NCBI GenBank assembly: GCA_002364735.1
Contig: DEZB01000050.1
Coordinates: forward strand, 165,565-173,681
DNA: 8,117 bases
Reading direction: 5' to 3'
DNA from: Bacteroidales bacterium UBA3143
GTDB lineage: Bacteria > Bacteroidota > Bacteroidia > Bacteroidales > Dysgonomonadaceae
Shown piece by piece: positions 1-7,113 of this stretch (position 1 is the first letter of the stretch; every line of letters starts with the position of its first letter). Both the position numbers and the translations under genes were made by a program. Under the pieces are notes generated by a model. The model made no database searches, was not told the DNA's origin, and worked only from the letters and a program-made list of their open reading frames with translations.

Positions 1-35
1 AAAAGACTAATAATCAGCAATGATAAAATAGCATC

Positions 36-2906
36 TTATTCTTCTTCGCTTTCACTATCCCATTCACACAAAGAGGCTACCAAATTTCTATCGCCATACG
101 CATTGTCCACTCGGGCTACATTAATCCAAAACTTGTTGTCAACAACGTGAGGAAGTGGATACGCTGCTTTCGAACGTGGATAAGCATGTTTCCACTCATC
201 AGCCACTATTTCGTATTCGGGATGGGGTGCATTCACCAGTACGTTATCTTCTAACGTGTAAGTTCCTTCTTCCACTTCGCGAACTTCTTGATAGATTTGA
301 TTCATTGTTTCCACAAAACGATCCAGTTCTGCTAAACTCTCACTTTCTGTTGGCTCAATCATTAATGTGCCTGTAACAGGAAATGATAAAGTGGGTGCAT
401 GAAACCCATAATCTATTAATCTTTTAGCGATATCTGTCTCTGTAATTCCAGATCTTTCTTTAATTCTACGGCACTCTATAATGAGCTCGTGCCCTACCCT
501 ACCTTTATCTCCTCTATACACAATACCATACGTATCTTGTAGCTTTTCAGCCAAATAATTGGCACTCAATATGGCAGTTTGGGTTGCTTCCTTCAAAGCT
601 TGTGCGCCCATCATCTTGATGTAACCATATGTTATAGTAGCTACTCCAGCACTTCCATAAGGTGCAGAAGAAACTGTGTTTTGATCTGTTTGACACATCA
701 CAGGATGACCAGGAAGGAAAGGAACAAGGTGCTCGGCCACACAGATGGGACCTACACCAGGGCCACCACCTCCATGAGGTATGGCAAATGTTTTATGAAG
801 ATTGAGGTGACATACATCTGCTCCCACAATTCCAGGATTGGTGATGCCCACTTGACCATTCATGTTTGCGCCGTCCATATATACTTGTCCACCAGCTCGG
901 TGAATAATGTTACACATTTCGCGAATTTCGGTTTCAAATATACCGTGTGTTGAAGGATAGGTGATCATGTAGGCAGCCAAATCAGATTTATACTGCTCGG
1001 CTTTGGCACGCAGGTCGTCCATGTTCACATTTCCATTTTCATCACACTTCACAGTTTTAGGAATAAAACCTGCTTGAACAGCACTTGCTGGATTAGTTCC
1101 ATGAGCCGAGGCGGGTATTAGTGCTATTTTGCGATGACCCTCGCCAACGCTCTGCAAATAGGAGGCGATGGTGATGAGACCCGTAAATTCACCTGCAGCT
1201 CCAGAGTTGGGTTGCAAACTTGTTGCAGTTAGTCCAGTTATCTCTGCAAGCATCGCCGACAGTTCATCAATCATTTCATGATAACCCAAGGTTTGATCTG
1301 CTGGTGCAAATGGGTGTATGCGTTGCAAACCTGCATTGCCTAATGGCAATAGCGATGAAGCAGAATTTAGCTTCATGGTGCACGAACCCAAAGAAATCAT
1401 GGAGTGAGCCAACGATATATCTTTCTTTTCTAACCGTTTGATGTAACGCATTAGTTCTGTTTCGGTATGATAACTATTGAAGTTTGGATGCGTCAAAAAT
1501 TCAGAAGTACGCAAAAACTCATTGGGTATTGTTGTTTTAGCTTCAAGACCTTCAAGTTTAAATGCTTTTGAACTTCCCATAACCATTGCAAAAACAGCCA
1601 ACAATTCGTGAACACGATAGTCATTGGTAGTTTCATCAATGCTTATGCCTACTTCTCCCGAGTCAAAATAGCGAAGATTTATATTTCTAACTTCAGCATT
1701 TTCGCGCAAGGTGTCTTGTGATATATCCGCAGGAAGTTGTATTTTTAAAGTATCGAAAAACACTTCATTGATTTGTTTAAATCCTAAGCTGTGCAACTCC
1801 TCTGCTACCAAGCTGCTGATGGAGTGAATGCGATTGGCAATCTTTTTGAGCCCTTTGGGACCATGATACACAGCATAAAACCCCGACATCGTGGCCAGCA
1901 GAGCTTGAGCAGTGCAAATATTTGAAGTTGCTTTATCTCGCTTGATATGTTGTTCGCGTGTTTGTAAAGCCATTCTGTAAGCTTCTTTTCCGTATGCATC
2001 TTTAGAAATCCCGATGATGCGTCCGGGTATTTGACGTTTAAACTCGTCTCTTGTTGCAAAAAAACCTGCCGATGGACCACCAAAAAACATGGGGATACCA
2101 AATCGTTGGCTACTTCCAAAAGCTATGTCTGCGCCCCAATCTCCAGGAGGAGTCAACATAACCAAAGCCATCAAATCAGTAGCAACTGCCACTTTGCAAT
2201 CAACCGAGTGTGCTTTTTCAACAAAGTTGCTGTAGTCATCTACATTACCATTGTTGTTTGGATATTGCACAATAGCACCGAAGAAAGAACTGTCTAAAAC
2301 AACAGTTTTATAATCGCCTAAGATCATCTCAATACCTACATGTTCCATGCGGGTACGAATAACGGCTATGTTTTGTGGAAACAGGAGTTCGTCTACAAAT
2401 AGTTTATTGGCATCTTGCTTTACTTGTTCGCGACTTCTTAAAGCGTACATCATTGATGCTGCCTCAGCGCCAGCAGTTGATTCATCTAACAATGAACTGT
2501 TGGATAGCGGAAGACCTGTCAACTCGCTTACAGTTGTTTGAAAATTAATAAGAGCTTCCAGTCGACCTTGTGATATTTCTGCTTGATATGGAGTGTAGGA
2601 AGTGTACCAACCTGGACTCTCGAAAACATTGCGATAGATGGCTGCAGGAGTAATTGTATCAAACCATCCCATGCCAATGTATGATGTGAAAACCTTGTTT
2701 TTAGCTGCAATTTTTGCAATTGCTTCTGCATACTCATGCTCCGAGAGTGCTTTAGGCAATGACATTGGCTCTTCGAGACGTATGTCGGTAGGAATAGTTT
2801 GATCAATAAGTTCGTCTATTGTTGAAACGCCAATGGCTTCCAACATTATCTTTTGTTCATCAGCACTAATCCCAATGTGTCGAGATTTAAAGTGTTCCAT
2901 TTCCAT
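36..2906 (-). CDS. gcvP: Glycine dehydrogenase (decarboxylating), P-protein of the glycine cleavage system
   Basis: PLP enzyme that decarboxylates glycine and passes the aminomethyl group to the lipoyl arm of GcvH; with GcvT and Lpd it feeds 5,10-methylene-THF. At 956 residues it is the single-chain form (both halves fused), the usual size. The N-terminal half carries the hallmark run from about residue 78 (GMGWFDTITPAAIYRN) to 150, including YTPYQAEISQGRLEALINFQ. The C-terminal half has HGTNPASA at about 602-609 and the PLP-lysine motif NLHKTFAIPHGGGGPG, with the lysine at residue 705. Starts at Met1 or Met3 are both possible (MEMEHF); an A-rich leader and no Shine-Dalgarno precede them. It follows the hydrolase gene by 94 nt; no consensus promoter is visible in the gap, so it may be co-transcribed or use a non-consensus promoter near the inverted repeat at 2945-2980. 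gcvT and gcvH are not in the window. The C-terminus is an unusual acidic tail (WDSESEEE). Identification is firm. Confidence 0.97.
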   Translation of the reverse strand: MEMEHFKSRHIGISADEQKIMLEAIGVSTIDELIDQTIPTDIRLEEPMSLPKALSEHEYAEAIAKIAAKNKVFTSYIGMGWFDTITPAAIYRNVFESPGWYTSYTPYQAEISQGRLEALINFQTTVSELTGLPLSNSSLLDESTAGAEAASMMYALRSREQVKQDANKLFVDELLFPQNIAVIRTRMEHVGIEMILGDYKTVVLDSSFFGAIVQYPNNNGNVDDYSNFVEKAHSVDCKVAVATDLMALVMLTPPGDWGADIAFGSSQRFGIPMFFGGPSAGFFATRDEFKRQIPGRIIGISKDAYGKEAYRMALQTREQHIKRDKATSNICTAQALLATMSGFYAVYHGPKGLKKIANRIHSISSLVAEELHSLGFKQINEVFFDTLKIQLPADISQDTLRENAEVRNINLRYFDSGEVGISIDETTNDYRVHELLAVFAMVMGSSKAFKLEGLEAKTTIPNEFLRTSEFLTHPNFNSYHTETELMRYIKRLEKKDISLAHSMISLGSCTMKLNSASSLLPLGNAGLQRIHPFAPADQTLGYHEMIDELSAMLAEITGLTATSLQPNSGAAGEFTGLITIASYLQSVGEGHRKIALIPASAHGTNPASAVQAGFIPKTVKCDENGNVNMDDLRAKAEQYKSDLAAYMITYPSTHGIFETEIREMCNIIHRAGGQVYMDGANMNGQVGITNPGIVGADVCHLNLHKTFAIPHGGGGPGVGPICVAEHLVPFLPGHPVMCQTDQNTVSSAPYGSAGVATITYGYIKMMGAQALKEATQTAILSANYLAEKLQDTYGIVYRGDKGRVGHELIIECRRIKERSGITETDIAKRLIDYGFHAPTLSFPVTGTLMIEPTESESLAELDRFVETMNQIYQEVREVEEGTYTLEDNVLVNAPHPEYEIVADEWKHAYPRSKAAYPLPHVVDNKFWINVARVDNAYGDRNLVASLCEWDSESEEE

Positions 2907-2944
2907 AATATCTATATTTAGTTTTTTTGTTTTTATGTACCAGT

Positions 2945-2980
2945 AATAGTTTAATTCAATCGAATTGATGAGAAACTATT
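2945..2980. repeat. Imperfect inverted repeat between the hydrolase gene and gcvP
   Basis: AATAGTTT (2945-2952) is perfectly complementary to AAACTATT (2973-2980), and inside it TCAAT (2956-2960) pairs with ATTGA (2964-2968) around a 3-base loop. Together that is 13 pairs with one asymmetric internal loop. It starts 20 nt after the hydrolase stop codon and ends 38 nt before the gcvP start. In neither direction is it followed by a T-run, so it is not a standard intrinsic terminator. It could be an operator, a processing or stabilising hairpin, or a weak terminator. The structure is seen; the role is inferred. Confidence 0.5.
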
Positions 2981-3000
2981 TATTAAAAAAAAGAGACAGA

Positions 3001-3636
3001 TTAAAAGAAAGGGTTCGATTTAGCTTCTCTACCAATAGAAGTAGCAGGACCATGACCTGGATAAACAATCGTTTTTTCTGGTAATACCATTAACTTTGTT
3101 TTAATTCCCTCTATTAATTGATTGTGATTTCCTTGAAGCAAATCTGTTCTACCGATGCTTCCATTGAAGAGCACGTCGCCCGAAATCACACAATTCTCTT
3201 CTTTATTGTAAAACACAATGCTACCTGGTGAATGTCCAGGCACATGCATGATTGATAATTTTTGATTGCCAAATTCTATCACATCGTTTTCATCAATGTA
3301 TTTACCCACAGTTGGTTTATATCCGTTAGATGAAAATCCAAACATCAACATTTGCTCATCAAATGAGTCTATCAAAAATTGATCATCTTTGTGAGCTTGC
3401 ATATCTACATCAAATTGTTTTTTAATAAAGTTGACTCCAAAAACATGATCAAAATGCAAATGTGTGTTTAACACATGCTTGACCACAAGCTTTTTGTCCA
3501 CAATATAATTAAACAAAGCACGCTCTTCGTCAGGATAAAAACATGCAGGATCTACTATTACACATTCGCCAGTTTTGTCGTGCAATACGTATGTATTTAC
3601 TGCTATCGGATTAAATTCAAATACTTTTACTTTCAT
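3001..3636 (-). CDS. Metallo-beta-lactamase-fold hydrolase, glyoxalase II-like (GloC/YcbL type)
   Basis: Predicted cytosolic metal-dependent hydrolase of 211 residues. The metal-binding motif THLHFDH is at residues 58-64 (H59, H61, D63, H64). Further ligands are H135 in HVPGHSPG, D154 in SGDVLFNGSIGRTDL and H195 in YPGHGPATSIG. Size, the GDVLFxGxIGRTDL block, the PGHGP block and the ending NPFF match the short glyoxalase II-like branch typified by E. coli GloC (YcbL), which hydrolyses S-lactoylglutathione; it lacks the extra C-terminal domain of GloB. Since many Bacteroidetes do not make glutathione, the true thioester substrate is open. The start is the only Met before the conserved N-terminus (MKVKVFEFNP) and has a good promoter 52 nt upstream (3688-3717). 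gcvP follows 94 nt downstream. The fold is certain, the substrate is not. Confidence 0.9.
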   Translation of the reverse strand: MKVKVFEFNPIAVNTYVLHDKTGECVIVDPACFYPDEERALFNYIVDKKLVVKHVLNTHLHFDHVFGVNFIKKQFDVDMQAHKDDQFLIDSFDEQMLMFGFSSNGYKPTVGKYIDENDVIEFGNQKLSIMHVPGHSPGSIVFYNKEENCVISGDVLFNGSIGRTDLLQGNHNQLIEGIKTKLMVLPEKTIVYPGHGPATSIGREAKSNPFF

Positions 3637-3687
3637 AATTATAAGTCTTACATAACGGTTGATTGTGTCATAACTTTCTAAGCATTA

Positions 3688-3717
3688 CAAAAATAAGGTT
3701 TTCTTTCCACATCAAAA
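3688..3717 (-). promoter_or_regulatory. Bacteroidetes-type promoter for the glyoxalase II-like hydrolase
   Basis: Read on the minus strand, TTTG (3717-3714) is followed after 18 bases by TATTTTTG (3695-3688). This matches the Bacteroidetes primary sigma consensus, TTTG at -33 and TAnnTTTG at -7 separated by about 19 bases. Transcription should begin near 3681, giving a leader of about 45 nt before the start at 3636. This is the best two-box promoter in the window. Its -33 box overlaps the T-run of the likely rsmG terminator. Confidence 0.65.
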
Positions 3718-3734
3718 AAGAAAAGCCTTGCTTT
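3715..3734 (-). terminator. Weak intrinsic terminator after rsmG
   Basis: On the minus strand AAAGC (3734-3730) and GCTTT (3726-3722) form a 5-bp stem with a 3-base loop, followed by TCTTTTTT. It lies about 95 nt beyond the rsmG stop. The stem has only two G-C pairs, so efficiency may be low, but the hairpin plus T-run is the right shape and orientation. The T-run merges into the -33 element of the next promoter. Confidence 0.4.
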
Positions 3735-3828
3735 ATAGTTTATTAAACAGTCTTTGAAGGTTGATTTGATGCGTTGTGTGTGTCACGTAATAATCGTTAT
3801 TCCCCAATTATCAGCTCTACTTGCTCTA

Positions 3829-4452
3829 TTACCCCATCGGTAAATAAACAAGCTTCTTGGTTTCAAAAAAAGGCTCAGAGAAATATTGGGTCAATTCATA
3901 CACCTCAACTTTTTTCTTATAGGGTTTCAATTCAGCTTTCAAGTCTCCACCTTTCAAGCATATCAATCCGTTTTGAATTGCATTCTTATTGGTTGGCGAG
4001 ATGTTTTTTGTAATTAGCTTCTCTAATTCTGGAAGTGGCATAACGGCACGACTAACCACAAAGTCATATTTGCGTTTCTCATCCTGTACTCTTTGATGAA
4101 TGGCTTCAACGTTAGTCAATGAAAGAGCTTGTGCTACTTCATTCACTACCCTAATTTTTTTACCAATGCTATCAATCATCACAAACTGTATGTCTGGAAA
4201 GAATATAGCCAGCGGAATACCAGGGAATCCACCACCAGTGCCCACATCCAATATTTTGGTTTGGGGGGTAAACTTCACAAATTTTGCAATGCACAACGAG
4301 TGCAATACATGATGCACATACAGGTTTTGGATGTCTTTACGAGATATTACATTGATCTTGGCATTCCAATCGGAATACAAATCGTAAAGTGCTTCAAATT
4401 GTTTTATTTGCTGTGCCGAAAGCGATGAGAAATAGGATAAGATTGACTGCAT
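3829..4452 (-). CDS. rsmG: 16S rRNA (guanine-527 N7)-methyltransferase RsmG
   Basis: SAM-dependent enzyme that methylates N7 of G527 in the 530 loop of 16S rRNA; loss in many bacteria gives low-level streptomycin resistance. The 207 residues are the normal family length. The N-terminal helical part contains YSDWNAKINVISRKD at about 26-40, the family's W-N...N-IS signature. The Rossmann SAM site ILDVGTGGGFPGIPLAIFFP spans about 67-86, followed by an acidic residue at D94 (VMIDSIGKK). FVVSRAV at 131-137 carries the conserved Arg135, and CLKGGDLKAEL lies at about 165-175. The start Met precedes the normal N-terminus. It sits 60 nt after the DUF3298 lipoprotein and no consensus promoter is visible in that gap, so the two are probably co-transcribed. 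It is not next to mnmG (gidA), the partner in the classic gidAB pair. Identification is firm. Confidence 0.96.
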   Translation of the reverse strand: MQSILSYFSSLSAQQIKQFEALYDLYSDWNAKINVISRKDIQNLYVHHVLHSLCIAKFVKFTPQTKILDVGTGGGFPGIPLAIFFPDIQFVMIDSIGKKIRVVNEVAQALSLTNVEAIHQRVQDEKRKYDFVVSRAVMPLPELEKLITKNISPTNKNAIQNGLICLKGGDLKAELKPYKKKVEVYELTQYFSEPFFETKKLVYLPMG

Positions 4453-4495
4453 ATTGTAATTTAAGTGTCTACCAGAAAACTGCTTCTTTTTGTGT

Positions 4496-4509
4496 GTCTT
4501 TGATAAGAC
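4496..4509. repeat. Small hairpin between the lipoprotein gene and rsmG
   Basis: GTCTT (4496-4500) pairs with AAGAC (4505-4509) around a 4-base loop, beginning three bases past the lipoprotein stop on the minus strand. The sequence after it in that direction is A-rich, not T-rich, so it does not look like a terminator. It may protect a 3' end or be incidental. Confidence 0.25.
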
Positions 4510-4512
4510 TAT

Positions 4513-5415
4513 TTAAAGTCCAGCCAATTTAGAAACAACTGTGTTTGGTTTCAACACCATTCTCAAATCGTTGAACGATATGAAAACCATGGGAGCACTC
4601 AATGGATAAGCCGAATATTCTCCTTTGTTGAAAGTGTAAGTGATGCCTTTGTCATCAATAAGAAAGTTACGATTGGGTGCAATTTCTTGAATTCCGAAAT
4701 AGCCTAAATCTTCTAACTCTGAAATGCTTTTCACCTCATTATCCAGCATCAAGCTGTTTGCAAACAGTTGCTGCAAAGCAACATCATAGCCAGGGGCAAA
4801 TATATCGTTTTCGGTGAGCAGGCTACCAGTTTTCAGGTTAATCACAAAGTTATTGTAAGAGCTATAAGTTGCAGCACCTCCTTTGTTGTTTGAATGAAAC
4901 ACTTGAAAGGACAATATATTACCCTCGTTGAAGTGAATCCTGTTGATGAGTGATTCGTTATAGGTGTAAAATTCGCTTGATTGAAGTTCATGTTCATGCT
5001 CTTCGTCAAAGGTTTGAGGTGTCAAAGTGGGGTGATTTTCTAAGTCTACTAACTCCTCATGAAAAATACGTGCATCAGTTTCATAGTTTTTCATGAAATT
5101 TGCCACATACTTATCAAGTGCGTCTTCAGGAGAAAGTTCATCGTATTGACGTCCAAATGTTCCTCGCACAAAGAGTTGCTGAAGTCTCATTAGCTCGTCT
5201 TGCTTGGAACACTGTATGGGATAAACAAATTCAACATTTAACTCACACCATGGATTGTTGGTATCATTTAGCAAATGATATTTTTCATCAACCATGAGTG
5301 TATCAAATTTCACTTCATTATCCTTTGCAAGTGTGCTCTTACCAACATTGTTACAAGCAACTGCAACAACGCAAAGCAGTGTAATAGCAACAAATTTAAT
5401 TGTATTTATTTTCAT
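4513..5415 (-). CDS. Lipoprotein with DUF4163/DUF3298 (RsiV C-terminal-like) domains
   Basis: Predicted envelope lipoprotein of 300 residues from the start chosen here. MKINTIKFVAITLLCVVAVAC is a signal peptide with a short basic n-region, a hydrophobic core and a lipobox (AVAC, Cys21). The middle contains SLINRIHFNEGNILSFQVFH followed by NNKGGAATYSSYNNFVINLKTG (about 156-197), the arrangement seen in the DUF4163/DUF3298 pair. The C-terminal GITYTFNKGEYSAYPLSAPMVFISFNDLRMVL (about 257-288) fits DUF3298. The reading frame extends 15 codons upstream to a Met at 5460, but that stretch lies over the predicted -7 box (5450-5457) and would put codons ahead of the signal peptide, so it is rejected. 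Related domains occur in RsiV, an anti-sigma factor whose extracellular part binds lysozyme, and in peptidoglycan deacetylase PdaC. No anti-sigma domain is present here. The role is unknown; peptidoglycan or lysozyme binding is only a guess. Probably the first gene of a unit with rsmG. Confidence 0.85.
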   Translation of the reverse strand: MKINTIKFVAITLLCVVAVACNNVGKSTLAKDNEVKFDTLMVDEKYHLLNDTNNPWCELNVEFVYPIQCSKQDELMRLQQLFVRGTFGRQYDELSPEDALDKYVANFMKNYETDARIFHEELVDLENHPTLTPQTFDEEHEHELQSSEFYTYNESLINRIHFNEGNILSFQVFHSNNKGGAATYSSYNNFVINLKTGSLLTENDIFAPGYDVALQQLFANSLMLDNEVKSISELEDLGYFGIQEIAPNRNFLIDDKGITYTFNKGEYSAYPLSAPMVFISFNDLRMVLKPNTVVSKLAGL

Positions 5416-5449
5416 TTTTATAATCCTAATCGGAGTAATTTGAGTTACA

Positions 5450-5457
5450 CAAAAATA
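5450..5457 (-). promoter_or_regulatory. -7 box of the promoter for the DUF3298 lipoprotein (and rsmG)
   Basis: The minus strand reads TATTTTTG here, a perfect TAnnTTTG. Transcription would start near 5443, leaving a leader of about 28 nt before the Met at 5415. No good TTTG is seen at the expected -33 position (around 5477-5480), so the upstream element is weak. The box decides the start codon, because the alternative Met at 5460 would not be in the transcript. Confidence 0.5.
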
Positions 5458-5491
5458 CATATTATATTGATTATTCGAGTAGCTTTTAACT

Positions 5492-5513
5492 AAAAACGTA
5501 TTTCAGTGAATAC
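5492..5513 (-). terminator. Likely intrinsic terminator after cca
   Basis: On the minus strand GTATT (5513-5509) pairs with AATAC (5502-5498) around a 6-base loop, then G and a run of five T (5496-5492). It begins about 40 nt after the cca stop and just before the promoter of the next gene. The stem is short and A-T rich, so strength is uncertain. A T-rich stretch also follows on the plus strand, but no plus-strand gene ends here. Confidence 0.4.
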
Positions 5514-5552
5514 TTTTACTTTACTTTTATTGTTTATCCATTGAAAATGAGA

Positions 5553-7004
5553 TCAAACATCTTTTGTGGGTGAGACATCATTCAGTTGCAATCCCATTTC
5601 CTGTGCTTTCTCTATCAAAAATTGTAGTGCTGCATCTCTTTCATTTGGAATAACACCATCTAAGATAGCATCTTTTATGGCAGATTTAAGTCGGCCAACG
5701 GCTGGAGTTTGCCCCAGATTGAACATTTGCATAATTTCGTTACCATCAACGGGTGGCTCAAAATTACGTACACGGTCCTTTTCCTCTATTTCTTTTAGTT
5801 TACGTCTTACAATCTTAAAGTTTTGAAGAAATCGACGCACTTTGTGTGGGTTCTTAGATGTGATATCTGCTTCACACAGCTTCATAAGATTATCAATGTC
5901 GTCTCCTGCCTCAAAAAGCAATCTGCGAATTGCAGAATCTGTCACTTCCTCTTCCACAAGTTGCATTGGACGCATATGAAGCGAGACAATCTTTTGCACA
6001 AACTTCATTTTCTCGTTCAAAGGCAACTTCATCCGTCGAAAGATTTGTGGAATCATTTTTTGACCAATAAAGTCGTGGTTGTGAAATGTCCAACCAAGTT
6101 TTGGATCCCAGCGTTTAGTTGCAGGTTTTCCAATATCGTGTAACAGTGCAGCCCAGCGCAACCACAAATTGTCTGACTCTTTAGATATATTGTCCAACAC
6201 GCTCAGTGTGTGATAGAAATTGTCTTTGTGACCCACACCATCTTTGGTTTCTGCGCCTTGCAAGGCAAGAAGTTCGGGAAAAACAATCGCTAAAAGCCCT
6301 GTTTTCTCCAATAATATAAATCCAATAGAAGGTTTTGGAGACAAAATAATTTTATTTAGCTCATCTACAATGCGCTCTTTCGATATAATGTGAATGCGTT
6401 CTTTGTTGCGTTCAATGGCATCAAACGTATCAGGAAGAATATCAAATCCCAATTGCGTAGCAAAACGTATGGCACGCATCATGCGCAAAGGGTCGTCGCT
6501 AAATGTGGTATCGGGGTTTAATGGCGTTCGGATGATGAGATTTTCCATATCTTGCATGCCATTGAATGGATCAATCAACTCTCCAAACCTATTGCTATTT
6601 AAACACAATGCCATAGCATTGATGGTGAAGTCACGGCGATTTTGGTCATCTTCCAATGTGCCATCTTCAACAATTGGGTTGCGAGAATTGTGTGAGTACG
6701 ACTCTTTGCGTGCTCCGACAAACTCCAATTCGTATTGTTTATATTTTATTTGTGCCGTACCAAAGTTTTTAAAAACCGTTACCTTAACGTGTTTACCCAT
6801 TTTTTTTGCCACAGCTTTGGCCAATTGTATGCCGCTACCAATTGTAACAATGTCAATATCATTAGACTTACGGTATAAAAATATATCGCGAACGAAACCT
6901 CCAATGATGTAGGTTTCCAAGTTTAACTCATCGGCAGTAGCCGATAAAATTTGGAATATTTCGTTGTTTAAATGCTGATTAATAACTTCTTGCGTGGTGA
7001 ACAT
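5553..7004 (-). CDS. cca: CCA-adding tRNA nucleotidyltransferase with HD domain
   Basis: Class II CCA-adding enzyme that builds or repairs the 3' CCA of tRNAs from CTP and ATP in the cytosol. From the start chosen here it has 483 residues. The nucleotidyltransferase head has GGFVRD (35-40) and the catalytic pair D49/D51 in NDIDIV. RRDFTINAMA lies at 123-132 and DDPLRMMRAIRFA at 170-182, the base-selecting and neck signatures. An HD phosphohydrolase domain follows: H265 in DNFYHTLSVL, H289-D290 in LLHDIGKP, H310-D311 and H343, so its metal-site residues look intact. The longest frame runs 49 codons further to a Met at 7151. That part is hydrophobic low-complexity sequence, covers the cca promoter (7029-7036) and overlaps the start of the divergent gene, so Met at 7004 (MFTTQEV) is preferred. 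A poly(A) polymerase of the same superfamily is the main alternative but is less likely in this phylum. Confidence 0.93.
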   Translation of the reverse strand: MFTTQEVINQHLNNEIFQILSATADELNLETYIIGGFVRDIFLYRKSNDIDIVTIGSGIQLAKAVAKKMGKHVKVTVFKNFGTAQIKYKQYELEFVGARKESYSHNSRNPIVEDGTLEDDQNRRDFTINAMALCLNSNRFGELIDPFNGMQDMENLIIRTPLNPDTTFSDDPLRMMRAIRFATQLGFDILPDTFDAIERNKERIHIISKERIVDELNKIILSPKPSIGFILLEKTGLLAIVFPELLALQGAETKDGVGHKDNFYHTLSVLDNISKESDNLWLRWAALLHDIGKPATKRWDPKLGWTFHNHDFIGQKMIPQIFRRMKLPLNEKMKFVQKIVSLHMRPMQLVEEEVTDSAIRRLLFEAGDDIDNLMKLCEADITSKNPHKVRRFLQNFKIVRRKLKEIEEKDRVRNFEPPVDGNEIMQMFNLGQTPAVGRLKSAIKDAILDGVIPNERDAALQFLIEKAQEMGLQLNDVSPTKDV

Positions 7005-7028
7005 GTTTTGAATATCTGTTATGAATTG

Positions 7029-7036
7029 CAAAAATA
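7029..7036 (-). promoter_or_regulatory. -7 box of the cca promoter
   Basis: The minus strand reads TATTTTTG, a perfect TAnnTTTG. The expected start of transcription is near 7022, giving a leader of about 18 nt to the Met at 7004. The -33 region is poor (no TTTG at the right distance). It lies within the 49-codon upstream extension of the frame, which argues that the extension is not translated. Confidence 0.5.
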
Positions 7037-7069
7037 CAATAATTAGACTGTTTGCCCATATTTTTCTCG

Positions 7070-7077
7070 TAAATTTG
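7070..7077 (+). promoter_or_regulatory. -7 box of the promoter for the divergent lipoprotein gene
   Basis: TAAATTTG fits TAnnTTTG on the plus strand. A TTTG at 7051-7054 is 15 bases upstream, shorter than the usual 17-21. Transcription would begin near 7084, about 30 nt before the start at 7114. Together with the cca box it makes a compact divergent promoter region, with the two -7 boxes about 33 bases apart. Confidence 0.45.
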
Positions 7078-7113
7078 TAAACATATAACTTATATATTTT
7101 CAGCAATACTATT

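Noticed and set aside
579..953. 124-codon plus-strand frame inside gcvP
   Set aside because: Antisense to the PLP-lysine region of gcvP, rich in Cys and His in a pattern typical of a shadow frame; no domain visible.
1805..2119. 104-codon minus-strand frame inside gcvP
   Set aside because: Same strand but out of frame with the highly conserved gcvP sequence; no promoter or motif of its own.
2907..3000. Glycine riboswitch before gcvP
   Set aside because: The gap is only 94 nt, AT-rich, and lacks the G-rich conserved core expected of a glycine aptamer.
3789..3801. AATAA-TCG-TTATT hairpin after rsmG as a terminator
   Set aside because: No G-C pair in the stem and no T-run after it on the minus strand; the hairpin at 3715-3734 is a better candidate.
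3774..4428. Plus-strand frames over rsmG
   Set aside because: Antisense to the conserved SAM-binding and C-terminal regions; no signal peptide or domain.
3829..4452. Classic gidA-gidB (mnmG-rsmG) origin-proximal pair
   Set aside because: No mnmG, parA or parB is adjacent; the neighbours are a lipoprotein gene and a hydrolase gene, so no origin can be inferred.
5823..6143. 106-codon plus-strand frame inside cca
   Set aside because: Antisense to the HD domain of cca, with no family resemblance.
6394..6912. 172-codon open frame on the plus strand inside cca
   Set aside because: It is antisense to the conserved nucleotidyltransferase core of cca, has a composition expected of a shadow frame and shows no recognisable motif.
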